Shown: positions 43,754 to 52,278 of the stretch, one piece after another
Position numbering within the stretch: the stretch's first letter is position 1
Layout of the letters: each line of letters starts with the position of its first letter
Assembly (NCBI GenBank): GCA_963770485.1
Contig: CAVYPX010000016.1
Span: 806,001 to 870,000, forward strand
Direction of reading: 5' to 3'
Source: CAVVEC01 sp963770485
GTDB taxonomy: Bacteria; Acidobacteriota; Terriglobia; Terriglobales; Acidobacteriaceae
DNA length: 64,000 bases
Notes under the pieces: model-generated
The model's database searches: none
Seen by the model: the letters and a program-made list of their open reading frames with translations, nothing else
Told to the model about the DNA's origin: nothing
Translations under genes and position numbers: made by a program

Positions 43754-44344
43754 CTACTGCGCCATCTGCACGACCATCTGATTCACCTGCGCCACATCGT
43801 AGAAATTCGACAAATCCGCGTGCCCCGCGAGCGTTTCCCGCTCCTTGCCGTCCACCAGGATCTTCACGCGGGCAATGCCAGGAATGTTCGCCGCCAGCGT
43901 CTGCACCAGCGAAGCCACTGTGAGTTCTTCGACCAGAACACCGGAGCGGTGGCCGTCGGCGAAGGCGGCGTTAAGATCAATCACCGCCAGTCCGGGGTCC
44001 ACAAGATACACGGCACGAATCTCGGATCCCAGGCCCAGCGGGTGCGGCGAAGGCTTGTCGAGGTACAGTCCGAGCAAAGCCCGCAGCAACTCCTCCGCGT
44101 GCTCTTGTCGTCCCGCCGGCAGTGGAATCCGGGCTGACGTGGCGCGCAACACGCCAGTACCGTCGTAGGCCACGTACAGCATCACCTGCTCGGTCGGACC
44201 AGAGACCGGCGGGGCCACCGGCCGGGTATTCGCAGACGCAGATTCGGCCCGCTCCACTCCGCGCATGCGCCAGACATAGAAGCTCATCCCCAGCGCGACG
44301 GCCAGCATGACGGCGACCCCAATCATGAGGTGACGAGGAATCAC
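43754..44344 (-). CDS. GerMN-domain exported protein
   Basis: A 196-residue protein with an N-terminal transmembrane or signal helix (HLMIGVAVMLAVALGMSFYVW). The C-terminal ~130 residues form a GerMN domain (PF10646): LLRALLGLYLDKPSPHPLGLGSEIRAVYLVDPGLAVIDLNAAF and GVLVEELTVASLVQTLAANIPGIARVKILVDGKERETLAGH. The domain is known from sporulation GerM and related envelope proteins. It starts with GTG overlapping the amidase stop (GTGA), so the two are co-translated. A partner of the cell-wall amidase is likely. Confidence 0.9.
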   Translation of the reverse strand: MIPRHLMIGVAVMLAVALGMSFYVWRMRGVERAESASANTRPVAPPVSGPTEQVMLYVAYDGTGVLRATSARIPLPAGRQEHAEELLRALLGLYLDKPSPHPLGLGSEIRAVYLVDPGLAVIDLNAAFADGHRSGVLVEELTVASLVQTLAANIPGIARVKILVDGKERETLAGHADLSNFYDVAQVNQMVVQMAQ

Positions 44345-45789
44345 GGCTCCGCCTCCAATTTGTCACGGACGGCAGCCAGGCCGGCCGCCACCGATCCAGC
44401 GATCAATTGCTGATAGGCGGGAGAGTCCAGTTGCGAAATGTCGTCGGCTGGAGGGTTGACCTCCATCGCCACGGCGGCGGCGGTGATGTTATTCAACGGC
44501 CGCAAGGGCGCCAGCAAAGCGCGGACCGGCACTCGCCGGTTCTGCAGTTCGGTCATCAGGGCCGTCTCCACAGTTTGACTGCCCGGCCGGAATGAAGTTT
44601 GGGCTGTATCCCAATCAAGAAACGGGCCGCGATTCTCAGCCCCCGCAGGCACTAACGCGGTATACAGGCGAACACCGTTGCCCTGGGAAGCAGCATGCAG
44701 GCACAGATAGATCGCCGGATGAGCGCCATTGGTCATACTCGCGCGCTGATCCAGGCTGAGCGTGGTGTCCGCATCGCGCAGCAACAGGGCGGTAATTCCC
44801 CGCGCCCCGAGTTCTAGGCGCAGGCGGCGGGCGAGGGCCAGCGTGACGTCTTTTTCCGCCAGTTGATCGGTCAAAGCTGCGCCGCGCTCGCTGCCTCCGT
44901 GGCTCGGATCGATCACGACAACATAGCGGCGAGCCGCGGGTGGACCCGTAGTCGCCAAAATTTGAGGCGCGGCGGGCGGACTTGGCGCAGGCTGGTTGGC
45001 CGGTGTTTGTGCCGCTGCACTCTGCACCGGTCCAACAATGATGGTGCGTCCGTCGTTGCTGAAGCTCGCCAGCAGCGGAACGCTGCCCGTCACCACCACC
45101 TCGGCCGCGCCGTCATTCTCCTGGTAACTCGCGGACGGGATGATATTGCTGTCAAAAGTAAGAGACTGGGACCCCGGCGCCAGCAGCGGTTCATGCGTGA
45201 ACACCATGCGCAACTTCCCAGGTTCGGTGGCAATTGTCGGATTTACCGGCGAAGTAAAATTCATCGCCAGTTGGGGTGGATTCGTTTTGCTCACCTGCGC
45301 TGTGAAATGAACCGCAACATTGCCGATGAACAGACGGCGCGCGCTTTCGTGGAATGTGACCGGGCCGCCGAGAATGCGCGGCAGCAGTATGCCCAGGCAA
45401 GCCACGGGCACCAGTCCGCGGCCATTTTCCAGCAGGAAGTTCGCCGGCAGATCCAGATCGCTGCCGCGAACCCGGGCCCGTGTCTTTCCCGCCGTGAAGT
45501 CGCTTTCCACTTCGTAATAACGGAATTTCCAACGCGGACCATTAGCCTTGGCGCTGACCGTTCCCAACGGTTCGAAAACTTCGAGCAGGCCAACGTAGTC
45601 CATGCCATTGCGCTCGACCACCGGGAGGGAGTAATTGGCAGCGTTGGAGTAAATAGAAATGTGGCGCTCATCGGGAGAGCCAGAAAGCAAAAGCGCTGAT
45701 CCGACCACCGCCAGGGCGATGAGGCCAAGCAGGAGACGGATGCAGATGCGGCCACGCGAAACAATTCTCGTATTTCTACTCCAGCGCAT
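44341..45789 (-). CDS. N-acetylmuramoyl-L-alanine amidase (Amidase_3)
   Basis: A 482-residue exported peptidoglycan hydrolase. The N-terminus has a transmembrane or signal segment (IRLLLGLIALAVVGSALLLSG). The N-terminal half, to ~280, looks like a beta-rich, copper-amine-oxidase-N or AMIN-like region. After a Pro-rich linker (PANQPAPSPPAAPQ), the catalytic domain has VVIDPSHGGSERGA, AEKDVTLALARRL and YLCLHAAS, containing the zinc His, Glu and His of amidase_3, and an end with MEVNPPADDISQL. It cleaves the amide bond between muramic acid and the stem peptide. It overlaps the DUF1015 gene by 14 bases. Confidence 0.9.
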   Translation of the reverse strand: MRWSRNTRIVSRGRICIRLLLGLIALAVVGSALLLSGSPDERHISIYSNAANYSLPVVERNGMDYVGLLEVFEPLGTVSAKANGPRWKFRYYEVESDFTAGKTRARVRGSDLDLPANFLLENGRGLVPVACLGILLPRILGGPVTFHESARRLFIGNVAVHFTAQVSKTNPPQLAMNFTSPVNPTIATEPGKLRMVFTHEPLLAPGSQSLTFDSNIIPSASYQENDGAAEVVVTGSVPLLASFSNDGRTIIVGPVQSAAAQTPANQPAPSPPAAPQILATTGPPAARRYVVVIDPSHGGSERGAALTDQLAEKDVTLALARRLRLELGARGITALLLRDADTTLSLDQRASMTNGAHPAIYLCLHAASQGNGVRLYTALVPAGAENRGPFLDWDTAQTSFRPGSQTVETALMTELQNRRVPVRALLAPLRPLNNITAAAVAMEVNPPADDISQLDSPAYQQLIAGSVAAGLAAVRDKLEAEP

Positions 45790-47149
45790 AGATGGTCAAG
45801 CCACTGAGCAACTTAGGGTAGAAGTCCGTCGACTTCTGCGGCAGGACTTCCCCTGCGAAGGCAATGTCTCGCACCTGCTGCATGCGGACCGGGTTCATCA
45901 GAAAGGCTACATTCGCCGCGCCCTCACGCACCCGGGCCAGCGCCTCGCCCGCATCGCGAATGTAGCGGATGTTCTGCTGGTTGCGGATGGCTTCCTCGGA
46001 GATTCCCAGCACGCTCTCCAGCAGGCACTTGTGCAACTGGATGACATCGAGGGACTGCTGCCGCAGGGAAAGGCCGCTGAAAAGATTCGAGCCCATGGCT
46101 TTAGGCGTATCGAAGAGAAATGCCCGATCAGCCGTGACTCCCAGCAGAGCAGTCCCGGCATATCCAGCCTCGCGCAGAATTCCCATGGCGCGGACCGCAT
46201 CGATGGATGCATCGACTTCCTCAACGCTGAAGTAGTCGCGCGCCTGGTCACGAAGCCGCTCCGCCGAAAACGACGCCAGCCCATGCACTACGCGATGAGT
46301 CGGCAGGATCACCAGGCCGGGGCTATCCATGTTCACAAACGTCATCATCGCCAACTCGTAAGGCGCGATTTCGGCCGAGCCCTCTCGCGCGAGGGCACCG
46401 TCCCGCGCACGCTCGCGGGGAACACCGGTCGCAGAGGCAGATGTAGCCATGGCGCGGCGCTCGTTTCGGTAGTTCAAAGCGGTCTCATAGCGGTGGTGAC
46501 CGTCTGCGATAATCAGCTTCTTGTCACGCATCTTACCCCGGACAAGTTCAATGAATCCGGGATCGGAGACCTTCCGCACCTGATGCAAAACTTCATATTC
46601 GTCACGGATTTCCATACTGATTTTCATATCGCCGGCCGAGCGGTTCGATAGCAACCCCTCAATTTCTCCCGCCGGATCGCTATACAGCATGAAAAGTTGC
46701 CCGAAGTGAGCGCGAGTGGTCCGTAACAGCTCCAAACGATCAGCCTTGGGTTTGGCTAAGGTTTGCTCGTGGCGGAAGATGACTTTGGCGGAGTACTCTT
46801 CAATTTTGCCCAGAGCAATGAAGCCCCGTCGCTCCAGTTCCACCGCGTTCCCGGGCGCCCTGAAACGCTGCACATAATGGTAAAGGGATTGCTCAAGATC
46901 CTGCTGGAAGATACCCTGCCGCCGCCAGCCCTGAAAGGAAGCGGCGGCCCGTGTGTAAACATTTTCCCCTAATTGGTCTGTGGCTTGCGCTTTTCCGAGG
47001 ATGATGCGCACCAGGTTGTAAGGACTGGCAGCGTGGTAACGGTCCTGCATCTCGGGCGTGATTTTGTCATAAGGCTGGGTAACTACCTGCGAAAGATCGA
47101 CCTGGGTCGGGTCATAACGCAGGGCGCGGAAGGGTGCGACGTATGCCAT
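45776..47149 (-). CDS. DUF1015 protein
   Basis: A 457-residue cytosolic protein of the DUF1015 family (PF06245). It opens MAYVAPFRALRYDPTQVDLSQVVTQPYDKITPEMQDRYHAASPYNLVRIILG, a family-typical start, and later has IIADGHHRYETALNYR, a conserved metal- or phosphate-binding-looking motif. Function unknown; members often cluster with serine biosynthesis or kinase genes elsewhere. ATG 47149 is used; the frame continuing to 47320 only reads through a palindromic repeat. It leads the DUF1015-amidase-GerMN-rph block. Confidence 0.9.
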   Translation of the reverse strand: MAYVAPFRALRYDPTQVDLSQVVTQPYDKITPEMQDRYHAASPYNLVRIILGKAQATDQLGENVYTRAAASFQGWRRQGIFQQDLEQSLYHYVQRFRAPGNAVELERRGFIALGKIEEYSAKVIFRHEQTLAKPKADRLELLRTTRAHFGQLFMLYSDPAGEIEGLLSNRSAGDMKISMEIRDEYEVLHQVRKVSDPGFIELVRGKMRDKKLIIADGHHRYETALNYRNERRAMATSASATGVPRERARDGALAREGSAEIAPYELAMMTFVNMDSPGLVILPTHRVVHGLASFSAERLRDQARDYFSVEEVDASIDAVRAMGILREAGYAGTALLGVTADRAFLFDTPKAMGSNLFSGLSLRQQSLDVIQLHKCLLESVLGISEEAIRNQQNIRYIRDAGEALARVREGAANVAFLMNPVRMQQVRDIAFAGEVLPQKSTDFYPKLLSGLTIYALE

Positions 47150-47605
47150 GGTCGGAAACCGGAATTGTACAAGAGAGGACCGGATCTTGCGTGCAGATTG
47201 GCGTCTTGTAGCGCCGCCGTCCCGGCGGCTGTCTTGGGGGCGCCGCCGCCCCCACTGGCGAGGGCAAGATGCCCCCGCGACAGCCGGCAAAATACCGGCG
47301 CTACAGGGACGTCGACTCACCCGGTCGAATGCGGTGGATTTGACACGGATTTGACAAGCCGCAAGGGCTGAGGTGGATTAAACTCGAGTCACCATGTGCT
47401 GTGTTACTGAAGCGCGAGGAAACTCTTGCACAGGCTGGAACATCGGAGCAGAGTGAAAAAAATGCTGGCGCCATGGCCTGCAGGCTGTGATACGATCAGC
47501 TCAATTGAGGTATCTATGGCCCGCGATTGTGGGAGCGGGTCATCAAGGCCCCCCACATTAGACCGGATCCTCGACTCGGCTCCTCCCCGGACCCTGAGAG
47601 GTGTT
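47150..47605. repeat. Divergent intergenic region with a 97-bp palindromic element (47208-47304)
   Basis: The gap lies between the DUF1015 gene and the VWA genes. The element has terminal inverted repeats GTAGCGCCG (47208-47216) and CGGCGCTAC (47296-47304), with GC-rich inner arms. Read as protein on the minus strand it gives CSAGILPAVAG, a translation often seen in such repeats. No other gene is supported. Confidence 0.75.
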
Positions 47606-48631
47606 ATGTTGTGTTCTAGCAAGCGGGCCCCGTTCCTGCCGGTTATTTCAACCCTGATCACCGCGATGCTTTTCTGTGTGCTTCTGTCCGCCGCATGGGC
47701 TCAGGTGCCCGTCGAAGATGTCCATGTGATACCCAGGATTGAGCCTCCCAAGTCCAGTCCGCTGGATGCCATCGATCCATCCCTGAGGACGCATACCAAG
47801 CCGATGAAAGTGGATGTGAGCCTGGTACTTATTCCGGTCACCATTACCGATCCCATGAACCGTCTGGTCACCGGCCTTGACAAGGAGAATTTCCAGGTCT
47901 TTGAAGGCAAGGAGCAGGAGGAGATTCGGCATTTTTCCAGCGAGGACGCTCCCGTTTCGCTGGGCGTGATCTTCGACATGAGCGGCAGCATGAGCAGTAA
48001 GATCGACCGCGCCCGCGAGGCGGTCATCGAGTTCTTCAAGACTGCCAACCCCCAGGACGAGTTCTTTATGATCACCTTCGCCGATAAACCGGAGGAAGTC
48101 TCCGATTTCACGTCTTCGGTGGAGGACATACGGGGCAAGCTGGTCTATACCATCCCTAAGGGAAGAACTGCTCTGCTCGATGCCATCTACCTGGGTATCA
48201 GCAAGATGCGGCAGGCAAAGTACCCGAAGAAGGCGTTGCTGATCATTTCCGATGGCGGCGACAATCACAGCCGCTACACCGAGGGCGAGATCAAGTCGAT
48301 GGTCAAGGAAGCGGACACGCTGATCTACGCTATCGGCATCTATGACCATTACTTCCCAACCGAAGAGGAGCGCCTCGGGCCAGCCCTGTTGAGCGATGTG
48401 GCAGAACTGACCGGAGGCCGTGCATTTACCATCGATAATCCCAACGACTTGGCCGATGTAGCGACAAAAATTGGAATCGAGCTGCGCAACCAATATGTGC
48501 TCGGTTACCGTCCAAAGAACCCGGAGCATGACGGCAAATGGCATAAAATAAAAGTGAAGCTCATTCCGCCCAAAGGATTGCCGCCGCTCCGGGTGTACGC
48601 CAAGACGGGATACTATGCCCCTACGGAATAG
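47606..48631 (+). CDS. Exported VWFA-domain protein (acidobacterial type)
   Basis: A 341-residue protein with a signal peptide (LPVISTLITAMLFCVLLSAAWAQ). A beta-strand lead-in (VDVSLVLIPVTITDPMNRLVTGLDKENFQVFEGKEQEEIRHF) precedes the VWA domain, whose metal site is DMSGSMSS, followed by a Thr and an Asp (ISDGGDNHSR). The pattern matches the VWFA-related acidobacterial domain (TIGR03436), thought to bind partner proteins at the surface. ATG 47606 is preferred over earlier codons because it gives a proper signal peptide. It overlaps the next gene by 17 bases, so both are co-translated. Confidence 0.88.
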   Translation: MLCSSKRAPFLPVISTLITAMLFCVLLSAAWAQVPVEDVHVIPRIEPPKSSPLDAIDPSLRTHTKPMKVDVSLVLIPVTITDPMNRLVTGLDKENFQVFEGKEQEEIRHFSSEDAPVSLGVIFDMSGSMSSKIDRAREAVIEFFKTANPQDEFFMITFADKPEEVSDFTSSVEDIRGKLVYTIPKGRTALLDAIYLGISKMRQAKYPKKALLIISDGGDNHSRYTEGEIKSMVKEADTLIYAIGIYDHYFPTEEERLGPALLSDVAELTGGRAFTIDNPNDLADVATKIGIELRNQYVLGYRPKNPEHDGKWHKIKVKLIPPKGLPPLRVYAKTGYYAPTE

Positions 48632-49847
48632 TCGTTTCCTGGTTCTGCTGATTACCTTTCTTTTGATTGTCATCGCAGACGCCCAGCAGAACCCACCTGC
48701 GCCCAGCCCCAGCACAAACAGTCCTGCGCCGAACAGTGCAGCCCCAACGACAGCAGGCCCTACTCAAGTCAATCCAGCTTCCCGGGATCCTGCGCAACCA
48801 GCGCCCGGTGCCAGCCAATCAGGTGCCGGCCAGCCTGGCCTCGTCCAACCCAGCCCCGTCCAACCCAGCCTCGTCCAACCCAGCCCCGGTGCGGCGAACC
48901 CGCCGGGACCACCGACTCAAGCTCAGCCTCAACAGCTGCAGGGTGCAGCCTCTGAACCCCAAAGCCAAAGCCCGGCCAACGCCCAGGCGCCGGCGAATGA
49001 CAACGGGGTTTTCGTCTTCCGGAAGGAAGTCGAAGAAGTGGTGTTGCACGCCACGGTGGTGGACGACAAGAATCGCCTGGTCACCAACCTCGACAGAAGC
49101 GTTTTCACCGTACTCGAGAACAACCAGCCCCAGAAGCTCACTTCTTTTCGCCGCGAGGATGTTCCCGTGGCCATGGGCATCGTGATCGACAACTCCGGCT
49201 CGATGCGGGAAAAGCGCGAAAAGGTCAACAAGGCGGCTCTGAACCTGGTACGGTCGAGCAATCCTCAGGATCAGGTCTTCGTGGTGAATTTCAATGACGA
49301 GTACTACCTCGACCAGGGTTTTACCAGTGACATTAACAAGTTGCGCGAGGCGCTGGAGAAGGTCGAAGCCCGCGGAGGCACCGCGCTCTATGACGCCATC
49401 GTGGCCTCAGCCGATTACGAGAAGAAACAAGCCAGACTCCAGAAGAAAGTTCTTTTTGTGGTGACCGACGGGGAAGACAACGCCAGCCGCGAATCGCTCG
49501 AGGAAGCAGTGCGGCGGCTGCAGGAAGAAAACGGGCCCACGGTCTACGCCATCGGATTGCTGGGAGAAGAGAAAGCCCGCCGGGCTCGCCGCGCGCTCGA
49601 GACCGTCTCGCAACGGACCGGCGGGATCTGCTTTCTGCCCAAGACTCTCGACGAAGTGGACGAGATCAGCCGCACCGTGGCCCACGACATCCGCAACCAG
49701 TACACCCTCGGTTACAAGCCCACCACCCCAAAGAGCGTCGGTGGATACCGCACCATCCATGTCGACGCGCGCGCCAAGGGATACAACAAACTTACCGTCC
49801 GGACCCGCAGCGGTTACTTCCCCGGCCAGGAACAGGGGAACCAGTAG
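48615..49847 (+). CDS. Exported VWFA-domain protein with Pro-rich linker
   Basis: A 410-residue paralogue of the upstream VWA protein. Its signal peptide (FLVLLITFLLIVIADAQQ) is followed by a ~110-residue Pro/Ser/Gln linker holding near-repeats (QPSPVQPS and QPSLVQPS). The VWA domain has the metal motif DNSGSMRE, then FVVTDGEDNASRESLEE. Similar to the first protein over about 200 residues. A long linker suggests the domain extends from the outer surface. The gene starts inside the preceding one and is followed by a 445-base gap. Confidence 0.88.
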   Translation: MPLRNSRFLVLLITFLLIVIADAQQNPPAPSPSTNSPAPNSAAPTTAGPTQVNPASRDPAQPAPGASQSGAGQPGLVQPSPVQPSLVQPSPGAANPPGPPTQAQPQQLQGAASEPQSQSPANAQAPANDNGVFVFRKEVEEVVLHATVVDDKNRLVTNLDRSVFTVLENNQPQKLTSFRREDVPVAMGIVIDNSGSMREKREKVNKAALNLVRSSNPQDQVFVVNFNDEYYLDQGFTSDINKLREALEKVEARGGTALYDAIVASADYEKKQARLQKKVLFVVTDGEDNASRESLEEAVRRLQEENGPTVYAIGLLGEEKARRARRALETVSQRTGGICFLPKTLDEVDEISRTVAHDIRNQYTLGYKPTTPKSVGGYRTIHVDARAKGYNKLTVRTRSGYFPGQEQGNQ

Positions 49848-50292
49848 TCACGCACGCTCACGCCGGGCTGCGACTTCCGACGCGCCGCCGGGGGCAACCG
49901 CGGACGGATGCTGGTGTTTCGTTATTGTATGGTCGTTATTGTAAGTACAATGAAAAACATGTAGCCAACCCGAGGGGATTCATAGTTCCAATTCGGGAAT
50001 CTCATATAGCGCAAGGATATTTCGCCGTAGCGAGTCGAGCATGCCGGGGACGACCCTAAGGTCGTCCAAGCACCCGAACGTCGCTGTACGGGCCACCAAA
50101 TGCAGTTAAATAGCATTCTGCGCGCTGGTCAGACCGCCATTTTGCGCCTCAGATTTAACCCCAACGAAGATTCAACAACTTAGCTCACAGTGAATCAGGT
50201 TGAGACGCGAAGCGCGTGGGAAGCGCTCCACGCGTGGTGCGGGGCGCTCCGCTTTTTGAAGCAGCCGGGGGGATGTTCATCGGAATCCTCGA
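49848..50292. other. Intergenic gap with hairpins
   Basis: No gene is supported. The gap contains a direct repeat of CGTTATTGTA around 49920-49940, an 8-bp stem GGACGACC/GGTCGTCC near 50050-50070, and a stem AGCGCTCC/GGGGCGCT (50222-50248) followed by CCGCTTTTTG, which could end the VWA transcript though it lies 375 bases away. Confidence 0.4.
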
Positions 50293-50647
50293 TTAGTGAG
50301 TGCCGCCGCCCGCAGATTCCTTCCGCCAGGCCGAAAGCCGGGACGCACCTTGGGCCAGATGACCAAGGCTGGCGGGTTCAAGGGTGATGACATCCCGTCC
50401 CCTCGTCTTGCCCGCAATGATCGGCTTGTTCGGAATGGTTTCGTAGGCGTAGCCGGTCAGCGTGGCATCGACAAGATAGTTACCGGGAAGGTGAACGTTC
50501 AGGCGCGTCCATCCGTAGTGGGTTTTGCGGCCAATTTTGAACTTCAATCCCAGGTAGCGGTTTGTAACATTGATCCACTTACCCTGCTGTCCCGACGAGT
50601 AGTCGTCGTGGAAGCTTCGGACCATTATTGAGCATTGCATAATATAG

Positions 50648-51190
50648 TTACAGCGGAAACAGTTCCGCCTGCCGCCAGAAGGCGATGACCAACGTGGGTC
50701 GCTTGCGCATGCGGCGCAGAGCCTTGCGTGCATAATGGCTTAACTGGCCAAAGTTCTGCGGGCAGAAGTTGGGCAGTTCGTGTTGCTTCCAGTGCGACCA
50801 CAGGTACTCGACCGGATTCAGTTCCGGCGCATAGCCGGGAAGAAACTCCACCCACAAGCGCCCGCGCTGCTGGCGGATGAACTCCCAGGTCATGCGGCTG
50901 CGATGGCCAGTTAATCCGTCCCAGACGACCAGCAGCTTGCCCGGAAGGTGGCGCAGCAAGTGCTCCAGGAACTCAATGACCTGCGGGCTGCGAATGGTCC
51001 CGGGAAAGAGTCGGAAGTAGAAGTTCCACCACGTCACCCCCGCCATGGCCGACAGCGTCTTCCAGTTGAAGTGATATTGCAGCACCGGCGTCTGTCCCTT
51101 CGGCGCCCAGGTGCGACAGCGGTGCGGGCGTTCGCTCAGTCCGCTTTCGTCGATGAAGACGATGGTGCGGCCCTCTTTTTGGGCTTTTTT
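50648..51190 (-). CDS. IS630-type transposase, DDE part (frame B)
   Basis: Carries the catalytic core: IVFIDESGLSERP (first Asp), VVWDGLTGHRS (second Asp) and NPVEYLWSHWK (Glu). It begins within the A8 run at 51185-51192 and lacks its own start codon of good quality; an ATG at 51085 would omit the first Asp. It is expected to be made as a fusion with frame A by a -1 shift, giving a protein of about 338 residues, normal for IS630. Confidence 0.88.
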   Translation of the reverse strand, partial: KKAQKEGRTIVFIDESGLSERPHRCRTWAPKGQTPVLQYHFNWKTLSAMAGVTWWNFYFRLFPGTIRSPQVIEFLEHLLRHLPGKLLVVWDGLTGHRSRMTWEFIRQQRGRLWVEFLPGYAPELNPVEYLWSHWKQHELPNFCPQNFGQLSHYARKALRRMRKRPTLVIAFWRQAELFPL

Positions 51191-51663
51191 TTAATCTCCG
51201 GCCAGCGCTCCCGTTTCCAGCGCCGGATTTTATCTTCGTCGCGCTCCAGCGCACGTCCTACCGGACGCTGGCAACTCCAGCCCAGTTGCCGCAGAATCCG
51301 CCAAGCTTGCGATGGGTGATATTTCACCCCGCATTCCTGCTCGATCAAATGAGCCACGCGCCACGAAGTCCACAGGCTGGTTTCGTACCCTAAGGCCTGC
51401 GGCCCGCGCTTCAGTCCCTTCTCGATGCGCCGCAGATCCTCGGGCCGTAAGCGGGCTCTGCGCCCAGCGTGTCCCGCCTTCTTCAGCGCTCGCACTCCAC
51501 CTTGCTTCAGCTGTGCCGCCCACCGACTCACCGACTGCCGATGCACTCCCACCTGCCGCGCTACCTCTGCCGGATGTACTCCTTGCCGCAACAGTCGAGC
51601 CCCCAACAGCCGCCGCTCCTCCAACTTCTCAAAGTCTCGCCGTACTCCCGCCGGGTTTCCCAT
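51136..51663 (-). CDS. IS630-type transposase, N-terminal helix-turn-helix part (frame A)
   Basis: A 175-residue frame starting at ATG 51663. It includes two helix-turn-helix units (RLLRQGVHPAEVARQVGVHRQSVSRWAAQLKQGG and a second downstream, WRVAHLIEQECGVKYHPSQAWRILRQLG) used to bind the element ends. Its own C-terminus after the slippery site (KKKPKKRAAPSSSSTKAD) is a non-conserved tail, whereas the -1 frame leads into the DDE core. Confidence 0.88.
   Translation of the reverse strand: MGNPAGVRRDFEKLEERRLLGARLLRQGVHPAEVARQVGVHRQSVSRWAAQLKQGGVRALKKAGHAGRRARLRPEDLRRIEKGLKRGPQALGYETSLWTSWRVAHLIEQECGVKYHPSQAWRILRQLGWSCQRPVGRALERDEDKIRRWKRERWPEIKKKPKKRAAPSSSSTKAD
51185..51192 (-). other. A8 slippery site for -1 frameshifting
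   Basis: On the minus strand the transcript reads ATTAAAAAAAAGCCC. Reading frame A as AAA AAA AAG, a -1 slip gives the frame with GCC CAA AAA, which enters the catalytic domain. This is the standard arrangement for frameshifted IS transposases. Confidence 0.7.
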
Positions 51664-52109
51664 GACCGCAGAGTAGCATAGGATCTCCAGAATGTCACTA
51701 TATTATTCAATTATCAATAGTACGGAACCGTTGCTACCGCTGCCAAAGATTGCACCGGGACCGATCTTGGCCCCGCGCTTTAGGGCTGAAGCGGAACCAC
51801 TTGCGCCTTCGACGAAGTTGCCAGTCGCCACGCGGACCCGAAGCATGCCGGTACATAGCATTCCGCTGAAGCACTGCCCCCCACTACTCTGCCCCGTCTC
51901 AACGATCATGAAGTCCGTGATTCTATCGTCGTTCAGGTCGAGGTTGTAGGAGCCGTGAGTCCCGATTACGTGATGGGTCTTTGTGTAAACGATCTTCGCC
52001 TCGGCAGGCTGGGCCAACGCCAGAAGACTCACCCCAGCAGCACTCGCCGCCAGCGCATACGGGTTGAGCCTGTGTTCCAATGACGAAGATAAGGTCCCAC
52101 GCTTGCGTT

Positions 52110-52226
52110 TCATTTGTTGGCTCCTGCTGTGCGCCAAGCCGAAAGTCCGGACGGGCCTCGCGCCAGGTGACCTAGTGCGGCTGGGAGCGTGATGGCATCC
52201 GGCCCGCTGGTCTTGCCTGCGATGAT
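52110..52226 (-). pseudogene. C-terminal remnant (38 residues) of a secreted-family gene (copy B)
   Basis: Reads IIAGKTSGPDAITLPAALGH then LARGPSGLSAWR, followed by TAGANK and a TGA that overlaps the ATG of copy A (ATGA). The rest of the gene is missing upstream. Its ending matches that of copy E at 57452 (WRTAGANK then ATGA into the next gene), so a two-gene unit was duplicated and then truncated. Confidence 0.85.
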
Positions 52227-52278
52227 AGCAAGAACATACGAGCAATCGCACTAACCGCTGCTTACTTCCGGCAGCCGC

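Larger units (their letters stand above)
50628..51717 (-). mobile_element. IS630-family insertion sequence, complete
   Basis: About 1090 bp between TA dinucleotides at 50626-50627 and 51718-51719, the target duplication expected for IS630/Tc1. The ends carry 25-bp inverted repeats with four mismatches; the inner cores read ATAATATAGTGACA and ATAATATAGTTACA. Inside are two overlapping frames on the minus strand, joined by an A8 slippery run. All expected DDE blocks are present, so it may be active and the insertion recent. Confidence 0.92.
50293..52113 (-). pseudogene. Secreted-family gene (copy A), interrupted by an IS630-type element
   Basis: The N-terminal part (51720-52113) and the C-terminal part (50293-50625) are separated by a full insertion sequence. 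Joining them through one TA gives exactly 243 codons in frame, 242 residues, matching paralogues (224-256). The N-terminal part begins MKRKRGTLSSSLEHRLN, then a hydrophobic export segment to PAEAK. The C-terminal part has NRYLGLKF, YGWTRLNV, GYAYETIPN, GKTRGRDVITLEPASLGHLAQGAS, and ends SAWRKESAGGGTH-like. The host gene can no longer make a full protein. Its N-terminal fragment would still encode an exported piece ending in the IS. The family is described at 57452 and 58195. Confidence 0.9.

Noticed and set aside
47150..47320. N-terminal extension of the DUF1015 protein
   Set aside because: The extra 57 codons translate a palindromic repeat (CSAGILPAVAG), and the family-typical start MAYVAPFRAL occurs at 47149.
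50628..51717. Degraded transposase
   Set aside because: The split frames are joined by an A8 slippery site and all DDE motifs and end repeats are present, so programmed frameshifting explains them better than decay.
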